A stretch of DNA of 64,000 bases from Shinella curvata (GCF_022899935.1 NZ_JALJCJ010000009.1:102353-166352); one strand, 5' to 3'. Positions 1 to 7,816 are shown, counted from the first letter of the stretch. Numbers and translations are program-made. Notes: a model not told the origin generated them from the letters alone.

Positions 1-174
1 CGCCACTCGCCTGGTTAGCAAGCGCCGGTCATGATGTCCCTCCCGGCAGGCCGGTTCTCTCTTCGTTGATCGCCGGCCTTGGTGGCTGCTTGCTCGGCCC
101 GTGTTCCGGGTGAGCGGCCGCCTGCCACGAGGCTTCTGACGGAGAGACAAAGGGTGGGTCAATCTGAAATGCCA
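1..174. other. left edge without a supportable gene
   Basis: I see no complete gene here. Two plus-strand frames run in from the left and stop at about 16-18 and 32-34, so this may hold the last few codons of an upstream gene, but there is too little to name it. The rest is GC-rich spacer leading to the stress-type promoter at 175. Confidence 0.4.
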
Positions 175-199
175 GGAACAAACGCGCTGCCGTCAGGTT
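175..199 (+). promoter_or_regulatory. EcfG-type stress promoter
   Basis: GGAAC (175-179), a 16-base spacer and GGTT (196-199) match the EcfG/RpoE2 pattern GGAAC-N16/17-cGTT. It lies 72 bases before the DUF2934 gene at 271 and could also serve glgA further on. Confidence 0.7.
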
Positions 200-270
200 A
201 GGGCTGAAACCAGTCCGTGGAGGGGCAAGGCCTCGATCCGGGCAGAACGCCAGCGAGCGAGGGACGTGCC

Positions 271-513
271 ATGGTCGATTTTGAAGAGCTTGTTCGCACT
301 GAAGCATATCTAATTTGGGAATCGGCGGGCCGGCCTGACGGACAGGATCATGAGCACTGGCAGATGGCGCTAGCCCGCATGAATTCTCGTATGCAGGAAA
401 CCCGAACCCGAAAAACAGCTGTGGTGGTGCCTCTTGCCGTATCGCGTGTTGTTCTTTCCTCCCGGAAACATAAGCGCCGAGAAGCGAGCGCCAACCGGAT
501 CGCTTCTGCCTGA
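271..513 (+). CDS. DUF2934 family protein
   Basis: About 80 residues. The N-terminal half carries the DUF2934 signature: an aromatic/Leu-Ile-Trp-Glu run, Gly-Arg-Pro-x-Gly, then His-Trp (residues about 13-31). The ATG at 271 starts MVDFEEL directly before that motif; a longer reading from 217 would add an unrelated tail. DUF2934 has no assigned biochemical function but is recurrent in rhizobial stress regions. The C-terminal half is basic and unlike other members. Two more members lie at 7884 and 15547. An EcfG-type promoter precedes it and glgA follows after 59 bases. Confidence 0.75.
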   Translation: MVDFEELVRTEAYLIWESAGRPDGQDHEHWQMALARMNSRMQETRTRKTAVVVPLAVSRVVLSSRKHKRREASANRIASA

Positions 514-572
514 GCGGCCATACCCCCGCGCCTCGGCGACGTTTGTGAGCAACGGAGATTCACCTTCCGGCT

Positions 573-2057
573 ATGCACGTTCTTTCTGTCGTGTCCGAGA
601 TCTATCCGCTTATTAAAACCGGTGGGCTGGCTGACGTCGCCGGAGCGCTCCCAAAGGCATTGGCTACCCAAGGCATTAGGGTTCTATCGCTCGTGCCGGG
701 CTATCCTCAGGTTCTCGCACGACTCCCTCACAGGAAAGAAGCCGGCCGCCTCGAGGGGGTGCTCGGCCACACCGCGATTGTGACGCGTGCGCAAACCGAA
801 GGTCTTGACCTGCTTGTCCTCGAAATCCCCGAACTGTTCGATCGGGCCGGAGGCCCCTATCTCGATGAACATGGGCGCGATCACCCCGATAACTGGCTGC
901 GCTTTGCTGCTTTTTCTCTTGCAGGTGCCCGGATTGGCCTTGGTGAACTGCCGCATTTGAAGCTCGATCTCGTTCACGTCCATGACTGGCAGGCGGCACT
1001 TCTCCCGGTTTATCTTCGACACAAGTACGCAAGCACACTGCCCGTCGTGTGCACGATCCATAATCTCGCTTTTCAAGGGCAATTCGCTTTCCATATCGCA
1101 CCGCGACTTGAACTGCCGTCTTCGGCCCTCGATGTCGATTGCCTGGAATACTATGGCGGCATCGGTTTTTTGAAAGGTGGCCTTACCTGTTCGGACATCG
1201 TGACGACCGTCAGCCCCACCTATGCAAGGGAAATCCTTTCACCAGAGCTGGGCATGGGTCTCGATGGCGTCTTGCAGACGCGTCGGTCGGCGCTCTACGG
1301 AATCGTCAATGGAATCGACACAGAGGTGTGGAATCCGGCAGTGGATCCGCATCTTCCAAAGACATATGACGTTCGGTCACTGGCACGTCGCCAACAGAAC
1401 CGTGCCGCGCTGCTTGGCTGTTTCGGCCTCATTGATCATGGGGGGCCTCTCTTTGCAGCGTTGACGCGCCTAACATGGCAAAAGGGCGCGGACATGCTGC
1501 CGGAAGTGGTGGAAGAGATCGTCGCGCATGGGGGACATCTCGTAATCTGCGGGCAGGGGGACCGTGCGATTGAAACAGCTCTGCAGAATTGTGCGGAACG
1601 CCATCATGAGCGTATCGGCCTGCACGTCGGCTACAGCGAGGACTTGGCTCATCTGATCGTTTCGGGATCTGATATCCTTGTCCAACCTTCGCGATTCGAA
1701 CCCTGTGGCCTGACACAGCTTTACGCCATGCGATATGGTGCCATACCTCTCGTCGGCCGCACTGGTGGGCTCTCCGAAACGATAATTGACGCCAACGATG
1801 CCGCGATGGCGCGGGAAGTCGCAACAGGCTTCCAGTTTCACCCGGTTGAGCCACACAGTCTTCGTGAGGCCGTTCGGCGCGCATGCGACGCATACTCTGA
1901 CCGAAGCTCTTGGTCCAGTCTCCAACGACAGGCGATGAAGGCGGATTTTTCCTGGGAACGGAGTGCTGCGCAATATGCCCAATTGTTCGAAGCAGTCTGG
2001 ACGGCCTGGCACCAGTCGACGGGCGGTTCAGCGCCAGCCTCGGCGGGCCACGCCTAG
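573..2057 (+). CDS. glgA: glycogen synthase (ADP-glucose type)
   Basis: 494 residues, normal for bacterial GlgA (GT5). It transfers glucose from ADP-glucose to the growing alpha-1,4-glucan in the cytoplasm. The substrate-binding KTGGLADVAGALPKAL is at residues 15-30, with Lys15 the expected ADP-glucose contact; VHDWQAAL follows near 135 and the C-terminal GT-B signature PSRFEPCGLTQLYAMRYG near 375. No glgB, glgC or glgP is next to it, so it is probably an accessory copy feeding glucan to TreZ (11591) for trehalose formation. Confidence 0.95.
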   Translation: MHVLSVVSEIYPLIKTGGLADVAGALPKALATQGIRVLSLVPGYPQVLARLPHRKEAGRLEGVLGHTAIVTRAQTEGLDLLVLEIPELFDRAGGPYLDEHGRDHPDNWLRFAAFSLAGARIGLGELPHLKLDLVHVHDWQAALLPVYLRHKYASTLPVVCTIHNLAFQGQFAFHIAPRLELPSSALDVDCLEYYGGIGFLKGGLTCSDIVTTVSPTYAREILSPELGMGLDGVLQTRRSALYGIVNGIDTEVWNPAVDPHLPKTYDVRSLARRQQNRAALLGCFGLIDHGGPLFAALTRLTWQKGADMLPEVVEEIVAHGGHLVICGQGDRAIETALQNCAERHHERIGLHVGYSEDLAHLIVSGSDILVQPSRFEPCGLTQLYAMRYGAIPLVGRTGGLSETIIDANDAAMAREVATGFQFHPVEPHSLREAVRRACDAYSDRSSWSSLQRQAMKADFSWERSAAQYAQLFEAVWTAWHQSTGGSAPASAGHA

Positions 2058-2086
2058 CGGTCAGATTTCGGGTCGTTCGCTTCGAA

Positions 2087-2614
2087 TTATTGCTCACCGT
2101 CCGTCAAGGTAGCCGGTGAAGCCAGCGATAGCGCCCTCACTTCAAGCATGTGCAGCTCGGGATACGTCTTTTCGGCATAGGCGCGAACTTTGCCGGCGAT
2201 GCCGTCCTGTATGAATGTCAGGTAGAGTTTTTTGATCTCGGCATGGGTCGTCATTTGTGCCGACATGTAGGCGGCGTCGAAGTCGGCTGCTGGGGCCTCT
2301 TGAAGCGCCTTGAGGCCTTGAGCCTGCTCGGCTGGCAGGCTGGGCGAGACCGCCGCTTTCTCAGCTTCTGCCGCAGCTTTAAGCTCCTTTTCGGCAGCGG
2401 CGATAATCTCGACGGTTTCATTTGCGTAGGTTCGCGTCGCCGGTTTGGTGGCCCTCGATTGGGCAAGCGTACCCGACTGGATGAGAAACTGGTTCAGCGA
2501 AGCGGCTGCATCGACGAATTGTGCGGCAGGCTCCGCCAGCGCACTTGATGTCCAGATGCATACAGCAAAGCCGATTGCGTGCGATGTTACTCGGCTGAAG
2601 GTGCGATACTGCAT
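2087..2614 (-). CDS. exported DUF4142 protein
   Basis: 175 residues from the ATG of MQYRTF; the upstream extension to 2656 would run over its own promoter. A hydrophobic signal peptide (residues about 10-28) ends in an Ala-x-Ala site before EPAAQ. The rest is a helical DUF4142 domain, a ferritin-like four-helix fold proposed from the family; the function is unknown. It ends convergent with glgA (29-base gap). A paralogue of the same family lies at 14757. A stress promoter is 34 bases upstream. Confidence 0.8.
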   Translation of the reverse strand: MQYRTFSRVTSHAIGFAVCIWTSSALAEPAAQFVDAAASLNQFLIQSGTLAQSRATKPATRTYANETVEIIAAAEKELKAAAEAEKAAVSPSLPAEQAQGLKALQEAPAADFDAAYMSAQMTTHAEIKKLYLTFIQDGIAGKVRAYAEKTYPELHMLEVRALSLASPATLTDGEQ

Positions 2615-2647
2615 GGTTTTTGCCTCTCTGGTCTCGCCGGTCCTTCG

Positions 2648-2672
2648 AACCTCCAATCGTCCTTTTGGTTCC
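2648..2672 (-). promoter_or_regulatory. EcfG-type stress promoter
   Basis: Read on the minus strand: GGAAC (2672-2668), 16-base spacer, GGTT (2651-2648). It sits 34 bases before the DUF4142 start at 2614. Confidence 0.75.
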
Positions 2673-2677
2673 CTAGA

Positions 2678-3097
2678 TTAGTCCGCGTCGTTCGGCGTCG
2701 GCTTGTGAACGGGGTCATTTTCCCTGTCCAGGACGCCCTGCTCAGCTTTGTAAAAATACTGGCTGTTTACGAGCCATCCTTTGAGTGGCCGGAGAGGAAG
2801 GAGACAGGCCAGCAGGACGAGTGGACCCGTCGTCGCGACCTGGACCCATAGGGGTGGACTGTGAACCACTTCGAGCCAAGTCGCGAACGCCACGGCAGGG
2901 ACACAGGTGAAGCAGATGACGAAGAAGGCAGGACCGTCCGCGGGATCGGCAAAGGAATAGTCGAGCCCGCAAACTTCGCATTCTGGCTTCAAGGTGAGGT
3001 AGCCATTAAACAGATGCCCTCGACCGCAACGGGGGCATAGACCCCTGATCCCTGTGCGATAGGGCGAGATCGGCGGCCACTCCTTCGTCGCGCTCAT
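2678..3097 (-). CDS. DUF983 membrane protein
   Basis: 139 residues. Two zinc-ribbon-like Cys pairs (CPRCGRGHLF near residue 21 and CEVCGLDY near 41) precede two hydrophobic helices (about 55-75 and 83-103), the usual DUF983 layout. The molecular role is not established. Its ATG overlaps the stop of ndh by four bases, so the two are translationally coupled, suggesting a membrane or respiratory-chain link. Confidence 0.85.
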   Translation of the reverse strand: MSATKEWPPISPYRTGIRGLCPRCGRGHLFNGYLTLKPECEVCGLDYSFADPADGPAFFVICFTCVPAVAFATWLEVVHSPPLWVQVATTGPLVLLACLLPLRPLKGWLVNSQYFYKAEQGVLDRENDPVHKPTPNDAD

Positions 3098-4464
3098 GGT
3101 AGATGCTCCTTAGATTGCGACCGCTCCTTTCTTCCTGGCTCCGGCTCGTGTACCGGCTGCGTTCGTGCGCCGTCGCCTCCTGAGCGGATATGGTCTTCGT
3201 CGATTATCCGGGCGCCGCGCTGTCTTGTGAAATAGCGAAAAACCCATTGAACGGTGACAAGCAGGCGCTTCTCGAAGTTGATCAGCAGATAGACGTGTAC
3301 GAACGCCCACAGGAACCAGGCAAGCCGGCCTTTCAGTGTCCACTTTCCGAAATCGAAGATCGCGGCGTTTCGGCCGATCACGGCGGTGTTGCCGCGATTG
3401 TGAAATCGGAATGGCGGGATATCGCGGGATCCGGCAAATTCCTTCTTGATCCGCCGGGCAAGGTAGACACCCTGCTGTTTGGCGACCTGCGCCAACGCGG
3501 GGAGTGCTGCACCGTTCTCGTCGAGAGCGAGTGCGGTGTCACCAATGGCATAGATATCGGGATAGTCTTTTACCGACAGGTCGCTTTCGACCGGTATCCG
3601 TCCCTGGCGGCCACCGGCACGGCCCAGCCAATCTGCAGCCGGCGAGGCGCGAACACCCGCGCCCCAGATCACACACCCTGTGTCGATCCGTTCGCCATCG
3701 AGGAAAACCGAACGGTCATCGAGTGCCGTGACCCGGCGGTCCGTGATGATGCGAACGCCGATACCATTCAGGTAGTGGTGAGCATAGGCAGCAAGCTTTT
3801 CCGGGAACGCGGACAGGATGCGCGGCGCGGCCTCGATGAGAACGACCTCGAAATCGCTTTCGCCGATCGTCCTGAAATCGCGGGCGATCATGTAGCGCGC
3901 CAGTTCCGAGATCGCTCCTGCCATCTCGACGCCGGTCGGTCCTCCACCGATGATCACGAAGGTTAGAAGCTTGCGGCGCTCGACCGGATCGAAGATACGC
4001 TCGGCGCGCTCGAAGGCCGCCAGCAACCGATGCCTGATCAAGCGCGCCTCATGGATGGTCTTGAGGCCGGGAGCGTAGGCTTTCCATTCATCCTTTCCGA
4101 AGTAATTGTACTCCGAGCCAGTCGCGATCACGAGCCTGTCGTAGGGAAAGAAGTCACCACCCTTCAGGGCGACGCAGCGTTGAGCATGATCGACACCTTT
4201 GACCTCGCCTAGCACGACGCGAACATTGCGAAACCGGCCTAGTGTCCGCCGCACAGGCTCTGCAATATCGGCTGGAGACAAAGCGGCGGTCGCGACCTGA
4301 TAAAGCAGCGGCTGAAAGAGGTTATGGTTGCGCCGATCGATAACTGTGACATCGATGTCGGTATTGCCAAGGCCGCCCGCACAGGCAAGTCCTCCGAATC
4401 CTGCCCCGACAATAACGACCCTGGGCCGTGAATGCGCGGCCCGTTTGGTGTGTGGTTGTGACAT
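3094..4464 (-). CDS. ndh: type II NADH dehydrogenase
   Basis: 456 residues, matching the NDH-2 family (NADH:quinone oxidoreductase, non-proton-pumping, FAD, peripheral to the inner membrane). The FAD Rossmann motif VIVGAGFGGLACAGGLG starts near residue 17, the NADH-binding FVIIGGGPTGVEMAG near 170, and the C-terminal FAD contact IYAIGDTA near 305. The last third contains the membrane-facing aromatic stretch WFLWAFVHVYLLINFEKRL typical of NDH-2. It is first in a two-gene minus-strand unit with DUF983. NDH-2 lets cells reoxidise NADH without building proton motive force, which fits a stress island. Confidence 0.92.
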   Translation of the reverse strand: MSQPHTKRAAHSRPRVVIVGAGFGGLACAGGLGNTDIDVTVIDRRNHNLFQPLLYQVATAALSPADIAEPVRRTLGRFRNVRVVLGEVKGVDHAQRCVALKGGDFFPYDRLVIATGSEYNYFGKDEWKAYAPGLKTIHEARLIRHRLLAAFERAERIFDPVERRKLLTFVIIGGGPTGVEMAGAISELARYMIARDFRTIGESDFEVVLIEAAPRILSAFPEKLAAYAHHYLNGIGVRIITDRRVTALDDRSVFLDGERIDTGCVIWGAGVRASPAADWLGRAGGRQGRIPVESDLSVKDYPDIYAIGDTALALDENGAALPALAQVAKQQGVYLARRIKKEFAGSRDIPPFRFHNRGNTAVIGRNAAIFDFGKWTLKGRLAWFLWAFVHVYLLINFEKRLLVTVQWVFRYFTRQRGARIIDEDHIRSGGDGARTQPVHEPEPGRKERSQSKEHLP

Positions 4465-4509
4465 GACGTTGGTTCCCTTTCGGCCGGCGTCTGCACGAAG
4501 ACAAGATGT

Positions 4510-4755
4510 TCATGGTGTGAGGACGACCTTGATGCAGCCCGGAAGCGCAGCCTCAAAAAACCGGACCGCGCCGAACTCATCGTCCGTCAGCAGGCAGTAG
4601 AGGATGATGAAGGCGCCGAATGCGATCAGAGCCAACCCGCCATTGCCTGTGACATCGAGGGCCAAGGGCAGGCCGCCCGCGAGATAGTCGAGAAAAACCG
4701 TTGGCGCGAGTTGGAATGAATCGCACGAGAACTTCCGGATCGCTAAAGACGGCCG
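4510..4755 (-). other. open frame lacking a start, possible membrane-protein remnant
   Basis: The gap between ndh and the gene at 4892 holds an 82-codon minus-strand open frame bounded by stops at 4756-4758 and 4510-4512. It reads as protein (a hydrophobic helix GLALIAFGAFIILYCLL flanked by FQLAPTVFLDYLAGGLP and TDDEFGAVRFFEAALPG) but has no ATG, GTG or TTG before the helix. It may be a 5'-truncated gene or a frame using a non-standard start. No family recognised. Confidence 0.3.
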
Positions 4756-4838
4756 CTAACCTGCCGTAGGCCGTTTTGTTCCTGCCCGACTGCGGGTGGC
4801 ATGGATGGCCGTGACAGGAAGAGGTGGCTCGAAGAAAG

Positions 4839-4863
4839 GGAACCATTCCTGCCGCTCGCGGTT
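4839..4863 (+). promoter_or_regulatory. EcfG-type stress promoter
   Basis: GGAAC (4839-4843), 16-base spacer, GGTT (4860-4863), 29 bases before the ATG at 4892. Confidence 0.75.
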
Positions 4864-4891
4864 AGCCGCTCAAGCACCCCAGGAGCGCCCC

Positions 4892-5245
4892 ATGAAAGAA
4901 CGGCCTATCTCCGATGGTCTCAATCCGGCGCAGGTTCGCGGCGATATTCAGGCGGGACTTACCGGTGACAAGCGTCCTGGATTTGATCCTGCTCTCGTAC
5001 CGCTTGAGACCGACGCCGAGGCGGCGGGCACGCCCCTCGATGCCACGATGATCGAGACCGCGCGCAGGACGCAGCTTGAGGGGAAGCGCCCGGATGTCTC
5101 TGGGAACGAAGGCTCAGCCATGCGCCCGATTTTCCCGGCAAACCATCCGCCTCAAACCAAAATACCGGTGGTCGGCATTGCGCTTGTATTCGCGGCGGCG
5201 GTCTTCGTGTTCGCAGGGGTCGCTTTCGCCTTTGGGTGGCTTTGA
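4892..5245 (+). CDS. small tail-anchored protein of unknown function
   Basis: 117 residues. The first 90 are polar and acidic with no recognised domain; residues about 92-117 form one strong hydrophobic helix (VVGIALVFAAAVFVFAGVAF) at the very C terminus, so a tail-anchored inner-membrane protein is likely. The ATG at 4892 is preceded by AGGAGCG and follows an EcfG-type promoter, which excludes the longer reading from 4796. A DUF982 gene follows after 42 bases. Confidence 0.7.
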   Translation: MKERPISDGLNPAQVRGDIQAGLTGDKRPGFDPALVPLETDAEAAGTPLDATMIETARRTQLEGKRPDVSGNEGSAMRPIFPANHPPQTKIPVVGIALVFAAAVFVFAGVAFAFGWL

Positions 5246-5287
5246 CCCGGTGGAGGCGCTGAGATATTTGGAAAGAGAGGACGAACC

Positions 5288-5548
5288 GTGCTGTTCGGCG
5301 ACGTAAAAAACTGGCCGCGTGCGGTGATAGTCACATACAATCACGACACGTCATTTGTGGTCGTGCAAAATTCGTTGGAAGCTGCAGAGTATCTGGTACA
5401 TTGTTGGCCTAGGCGTTCCGGGAAGGCATTTCGAAAAGCCCTCAAAGTTTGCACTGATGCGGTTCAAGGCCGCGCGAGTGACGAAGAGGCCCAATCCAGG
5501 TTCATTGCCGCGGCACGAGAAGCCGAGGTTGCGGTTACGATCCACTAG
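5288..5548 (+). CDS. DUF982 family protein
   Basis: 86 residues from a GTG start preceded by GAGAGGAC. The pattern of a central VQNSLEAAEYLVHCWPRRSG followed by A-x-x-x-C matches DUF982, a short family almost confined to rhizobia and relatives and of unknown role. It lies 42 bases behind the tail-anchored stress protein and probably shares its transcript. Confidence 0.75.
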   Translation: MLFGDVKNWPRAVIVTYNHDTSFVVVQNSLEAAEYLVHCWPRRSGKAFRKALKVCTDAVQGRASDEEAQSRFIAAAREAEVAVTIH

Positions 5549-5563
5549 GCTCACGTCGACCCT

Positions 5564-5794
5564 TTACAGGATCTTGCGGCGTTGCCAGGCTTTGTAGGGT
5601 GAAAGCGCCTGACCTGGAAACCGTCGTTCGATTTCGGTTTCCACTAGCTGGATGAAAGCCAGCGCCCTTTCGCCTTCCTCCTCCTGCTCGCTGATGCCTT
5701 CGAGTTGCGACATCGCCTCGAAGACCTCGTCATCGGTCATCGTCGCAAGAGCGGTCTCAAATGTGGCTGGGTCGCTCAGCTTATCGTTCGCCAT
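5564..5794 (-). CDS. small acidic helical protein, unknown function
   Basis: 76 residues, acidic N-terminal two-thirds rich in Glu (GISEQEEEGERALAFIQ) and a basic C terminus (YKAWQRRKIL). ATG is preceded by AGGAGAAG. No family recognised and no EcfG-type promoter seen upstream. It converges on the DUF982 gene with a 15-base gap. Confidence 0.6.
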   Translation of the reverse strand: MANDKLSDPATFETALATMTDDEVFEAMSQLEGISEQEEEGERALAFIQLVETEIERRFPGQALSPYKAWQRRKIL

Positions 5795-5917
5795 TTCGTC
5801 TTCTCCTGAATATTGCTTCGCGTGCGAGGCGATCGTGCCTATTGTTGCCGGCTTCTGCTTTCATTAAGTCTTCCGGCGTCACGAAGCGGGTAGGCAGCCG
5901 AACTGCTATGTCGCAAC

Positions 5918-6541
5918 TTAGCTGAGAAGCTTGCCTTCCCTGTCGCGATGGATGGTTTCCATGAGGCGGCCCAGCCAGACATTGATCGAAACGTCGTGGG
6001 GCTTCGATCGCGCATGGTCTATTGCTTCTTGTAACGTAAGTTCGACCAGACGATCGGCGGCATGGGGATCGTTGAGATGGAGGCGCGCCGCCAAACGAAG
6101 CTGAGGAAGCGCCGAGAATACGGTCTCTTCGCGCGAGCCCTTCGCAGCAGGGCCTGGATCGAGGGCAAAACGGAGCGCGCTGTACACGGTTTCTGCCTCA
6201 GCCGGTTTCGACAAATAACTGGCATAGCGAAAACGGTCGGGAATCGCGATGTCGTTGCACCCAGTGTAAAAGACAAAAGGAATGTGCCGATTGGCGAGCT
6301 GGTCGGCGAACGGGAAGACGTACGTGTCGTCTAGACGAATATCGAGAATTGCGGCATCGGCATCATCAAGGTAGTCGGCCGCCCGTTCTATGGAAGACGC
6401 CGGGCCAAGGACGGTTGCGCCGAGCTTGACGAGAAAGCGTTCAAGCTCGGTCGCGATAAAATACTCGTCCTCGACGATGAGAACTCTGGAGCCACTGACG
6501 ATTGTCACGATCATTCCTTCAAACGCCGGCCAACCAAACAT
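5918..6541 (-). CDS. response regulator: receiver plus sigma-region-2-like domain
   Basis: 207 residues. Residues about 18-130 are a complete receiver: acidic VEDE, phospho-acceptor Asp in AAILDIRLD, Thr in FVFYTGC and Lys in YLSKPAE. Residues about 143-200 align by eye with sigma region 2 of the adjacent ECF factor: LPQLRLAARL against IPALRAFARTF, ADRLVELTLQEAI against GDDLVQETLFRAL, and WLGRLMETIH against WLFTIMRNTY. PhyR, the anti-anti-sigma factor of the alphaproteobacterial stress response, joins the same two modules in the opposite order. It may therefore sequester the NepR-like protein encoded at 6723, or be a degenerate relative. Start could also be GTG at 6508. A stress promoter lies 33 bases upstream. 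Confidence 0.75.
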   Translation of the reverse strand: MFGWPAFEGMIVTIVSGSRVLIVEDEYFIATELERFLVKLGATVLGPASSIERAADYLDDADAAILDIRLDDTYVFPFADQLANRHIPFVFYTGCNDIAIPDRFRYASYLSKPAEAETVYSALRFALDPGPAAKGSREETVFSALPQLRLAARLHLNDPHAADRLVELTLQEAIDHARSKPHDVSINVWLGRLMETIHRDREGKLLS

Positions 6542-6573
6542 AACGCAGGTTACTGACCAGTCCGCGTATCGAC

Positions 6574-6598
6574 AACCTTGAGAGGGACCGATTGTTCC
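6574..6598 (-). promoter_or_regulatory. EcfG-type stress promoter
   Basis: Minus strand: GGAAC (6598-6594), 16-base spacer, GGTT (6577-6574), 33 bases before the receiver/sigma2-like gene. This would place the regulator under control of the sigma factor it may regulate. Confidence 0.7.
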
Positions 6599-6617
6599 GG
6601 TCAGCGGTCCACACCTC

Positions 6618-6642
6618 GGAACAGTTCTGGCCGATTGGAGTT
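6618..6642 (+). promoter_or_regulatory. possible EcfG-type promoter, weaker match
   Basis: GGAAC (6618-6622), 16-base spacer, AGTT (6639-6642). It diverges from the promoter at 6574-6598 and lies 81 bases before the NepR-like gene. The -10 element is off consensus. Confidence 0.4.
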
Positions 6643-6722
6643 GGGCGGGACGTCATCGCATCGGGTTGATCTGTTGAGGACCGAGTGCCGTAGTACATTA
6701 GAAATAGAAAGTGGAGGCGCGC

Positions 6723-6872
6723 ATGGCCGAACAGGAAGCCGCAAAACAACCCGATAAAGCGGTCGAAGACCTGATGAAAGAGATTCGTCGAGAATCGATG
6801 CCGCACAGGATGCTCGAACTCGCCAAGGCGCTCCAGGCAGCGCTCGATAAACGCGACGACAGTATCAAGTAG
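6723..6872 (+). CDS. NepR-like anti-sigma factor candidate
   Basis: 49 residues. Helical and charged, with IRRESMPHRMLELAKALQ resembling the NepR core in which a short helix, a Pro and an Arg-x-Leu-x-Leu helix clamp the sigma factor. NepR binds EcfG and is titrated by PhyR. The match is by eye on a very short protein, but the position supports it: it overlaps the 3' end of the ECF sigma gene by eight bases and diverges from a receiver/sigma2-like gene. Convergent order is unusual; nepR and ecfG are normally co-directional. Confidence 0.55.
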   Translation: MAEQEAAKQPDKAVEDLMKEIRRESMPHRMLELAKALQAALDKRDDSIK

Positions 6873-7395
6873 AATGGTCCAAAGGGTTGCCGCCCAACTC
6901 CTGTGCCAAAGCTTCCCGGGCTCGATTCAAGCGGCTTTTGACCGTGCCGACCGCGCATCCTATGACACCTGCCGCCTCCTCGTAACTGAACCCCAACCCG
7001 GCGACCATCACGATGATCTGACGCTGCTCGCGCGTCAGACGTGATAGCGCCTTCTTCAGGTCCGTTTCTGCCATCGCCCACTCCTGGGATGGCGACACGG
7101 CGAGCTTCAAGGATATGCAGTCAGACGCACCCGGTTGTTCGCGAACCCTTCTGCGATATTGCGTGCAATAGGTATTGCGCATGATCGTGAAGAGCCACGA
7201 TTTGAGGCTTGTGCCGGGGCGAAACGTCTCGATGCTACGAAGCGCCCGGAACAGCGTCTCCTGAACCAAGTCGTCGCCATCAGTCGCGTTGATCGTAAAC
7301 GTGCGGGCGAAGGCTCTGAGTGCGGGAATGAGATCGACGACCTGTTGGCTCAGAGCGGCGCATTCTTCTTCCGCGGCGTGCATCGGTCGGGCCAT
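6865..7395 (-). CDS. ECF sigma factor, EcfG/RpoE2-like
   Basis: 176 residues from the ATG of MARPMH (an ATT/ATG-rich extension to 7419 is possible). Region 2 covers residues about 20-90, with GDDLVQETLFRAL and the -10 recognition stretch ending WLFTIMRNTYCTQYRRR; region 4 covers about 115-170 with LTREQRQIIVMVAGLGFSYEEAA and the helix-turn-helix CAVGTVKSRLNRARE. The size, lack of an extra domain, and a NepR-like neighbour suggest the ECF15 (EcfG) group that runs the general stress response. Likely targets are the GGAAC-N16-GGTT promoters across this window. Confidence 0.85.
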   Translation of the reverse strand: MARPMHAAEEECAALSQQVVDLIPALRAFARTFTINATDGDDLVQETLFRALRSIETFRPGTSLKSWLFTIMRNTYCTQYRRRVREQPGASDCISLKLAVSPSQEWAMAETDLKKALSRLTREQRQIIVMVAGLGFSYEEAAGVIGCAVGTVKSRLNRAREALAQELGGNPLDHST

Positions 7396-7506
7396 GATCT
7401 CGATCTTCTGGATAATCAATGGGGGCTAACGCCAATGGCGGCCGAATGTTTCGCCGGGGCGAAACGCTCAGGCACAAAAGCTCTCCGCGCTTTTGGTCGA
7501 TTTCGT

Positions 7507-7531
7507 GGAACGTCTCACGGATCGCGTGGTT
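7507..7531 (+). promoter_or_regulatory. EcfG-type stress promoter
   Basis: GGAAC (7507-7511), 16-base spacer, GGTT (7528-7531), 48 bases before the KGG-repeat gene. Confidence 0.75.
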
Positions 7532-7578
7532 AGAAGGCCGCTCCACCAATGGGGCAAATCACAAAAGGAGAAGCAGAC

Positions 7579-7767
7579 ATGCCGAACCAGCAGCAGGACA
7601 AGGGCGGCCGTGACAGCGGCGGCGATACGTCGAAGCGCGGTTTCGCCTCTATGGACGAGGACAAGCAGCGCGAAGCCGCGTCGAAGGGCGGCAAGGAATC
7701 CGGGGGCAGTTTCAAGAACGACCCCGAAAAGGCCTCGGAAGCCGGTCGCAAGGGCGGCCAGAGCTAG
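7579..7767 (+). CDS. KGG-repeat general stress protein
   Basis: 62 residues, very hydrophilic, with repeats of the stress-induced KGG family: RGFASMDEDKQREAASKGGKE and SEAGRKGG blocks. Relatives include E. coli YciG and fungal con-10; YciG commonly neighbours the DUF892 protein YciE, both of which occur here. The protein is expected to be cytosolic and largely disordered. ATG at 7579 has AAAGGAG eleven bases upstream, excluding the in-frame ATG at 7549. Confidence 0.88.
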   Translation: MPNQQQDKGGRDSGGDTSKRGFASMDEDKQREAASKGGKESGGSFKNDPEKASEAGRKGGQS

Positions 7768-7790
7768 CCGCTTTGACGCAAATGCTTTTT

Positions 7791-7816
7791 CTGCCGCCGC
7801 GCACCCGCGGCGGCAG
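7791..7816. terminator. strong hairpin after the KGG gene
   Basis: An 11-base perfect stem (CTGCCGCCGCG, 7791-7801, with 7806-7816) around a four-base loop. A T-run precedes rather than follows it on the plus strand, so intrinsic termination is uncertain; it may protect the 3' end of the short transcript. Confidence 0.5.

Noticed and set aside
29..307. 92-codon minus-strand frame at the left edge
   Set aside because: Runs through the promoter and start of the DUF2934 gene and shows no family features.
1429..2097. Long minus-strand open frames inside glgA (1429-2097, 1470-2012)
   Set aside because: They are shadows of the strongly supported glgA and have Arg/Pro/Ser-rich composition typical of GC-rich antisense frames.
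3190..3966. 258-codon plus-strand frame inside ndh
   Set aside because: Antisense to a clear NDH-2 gene and without family features.
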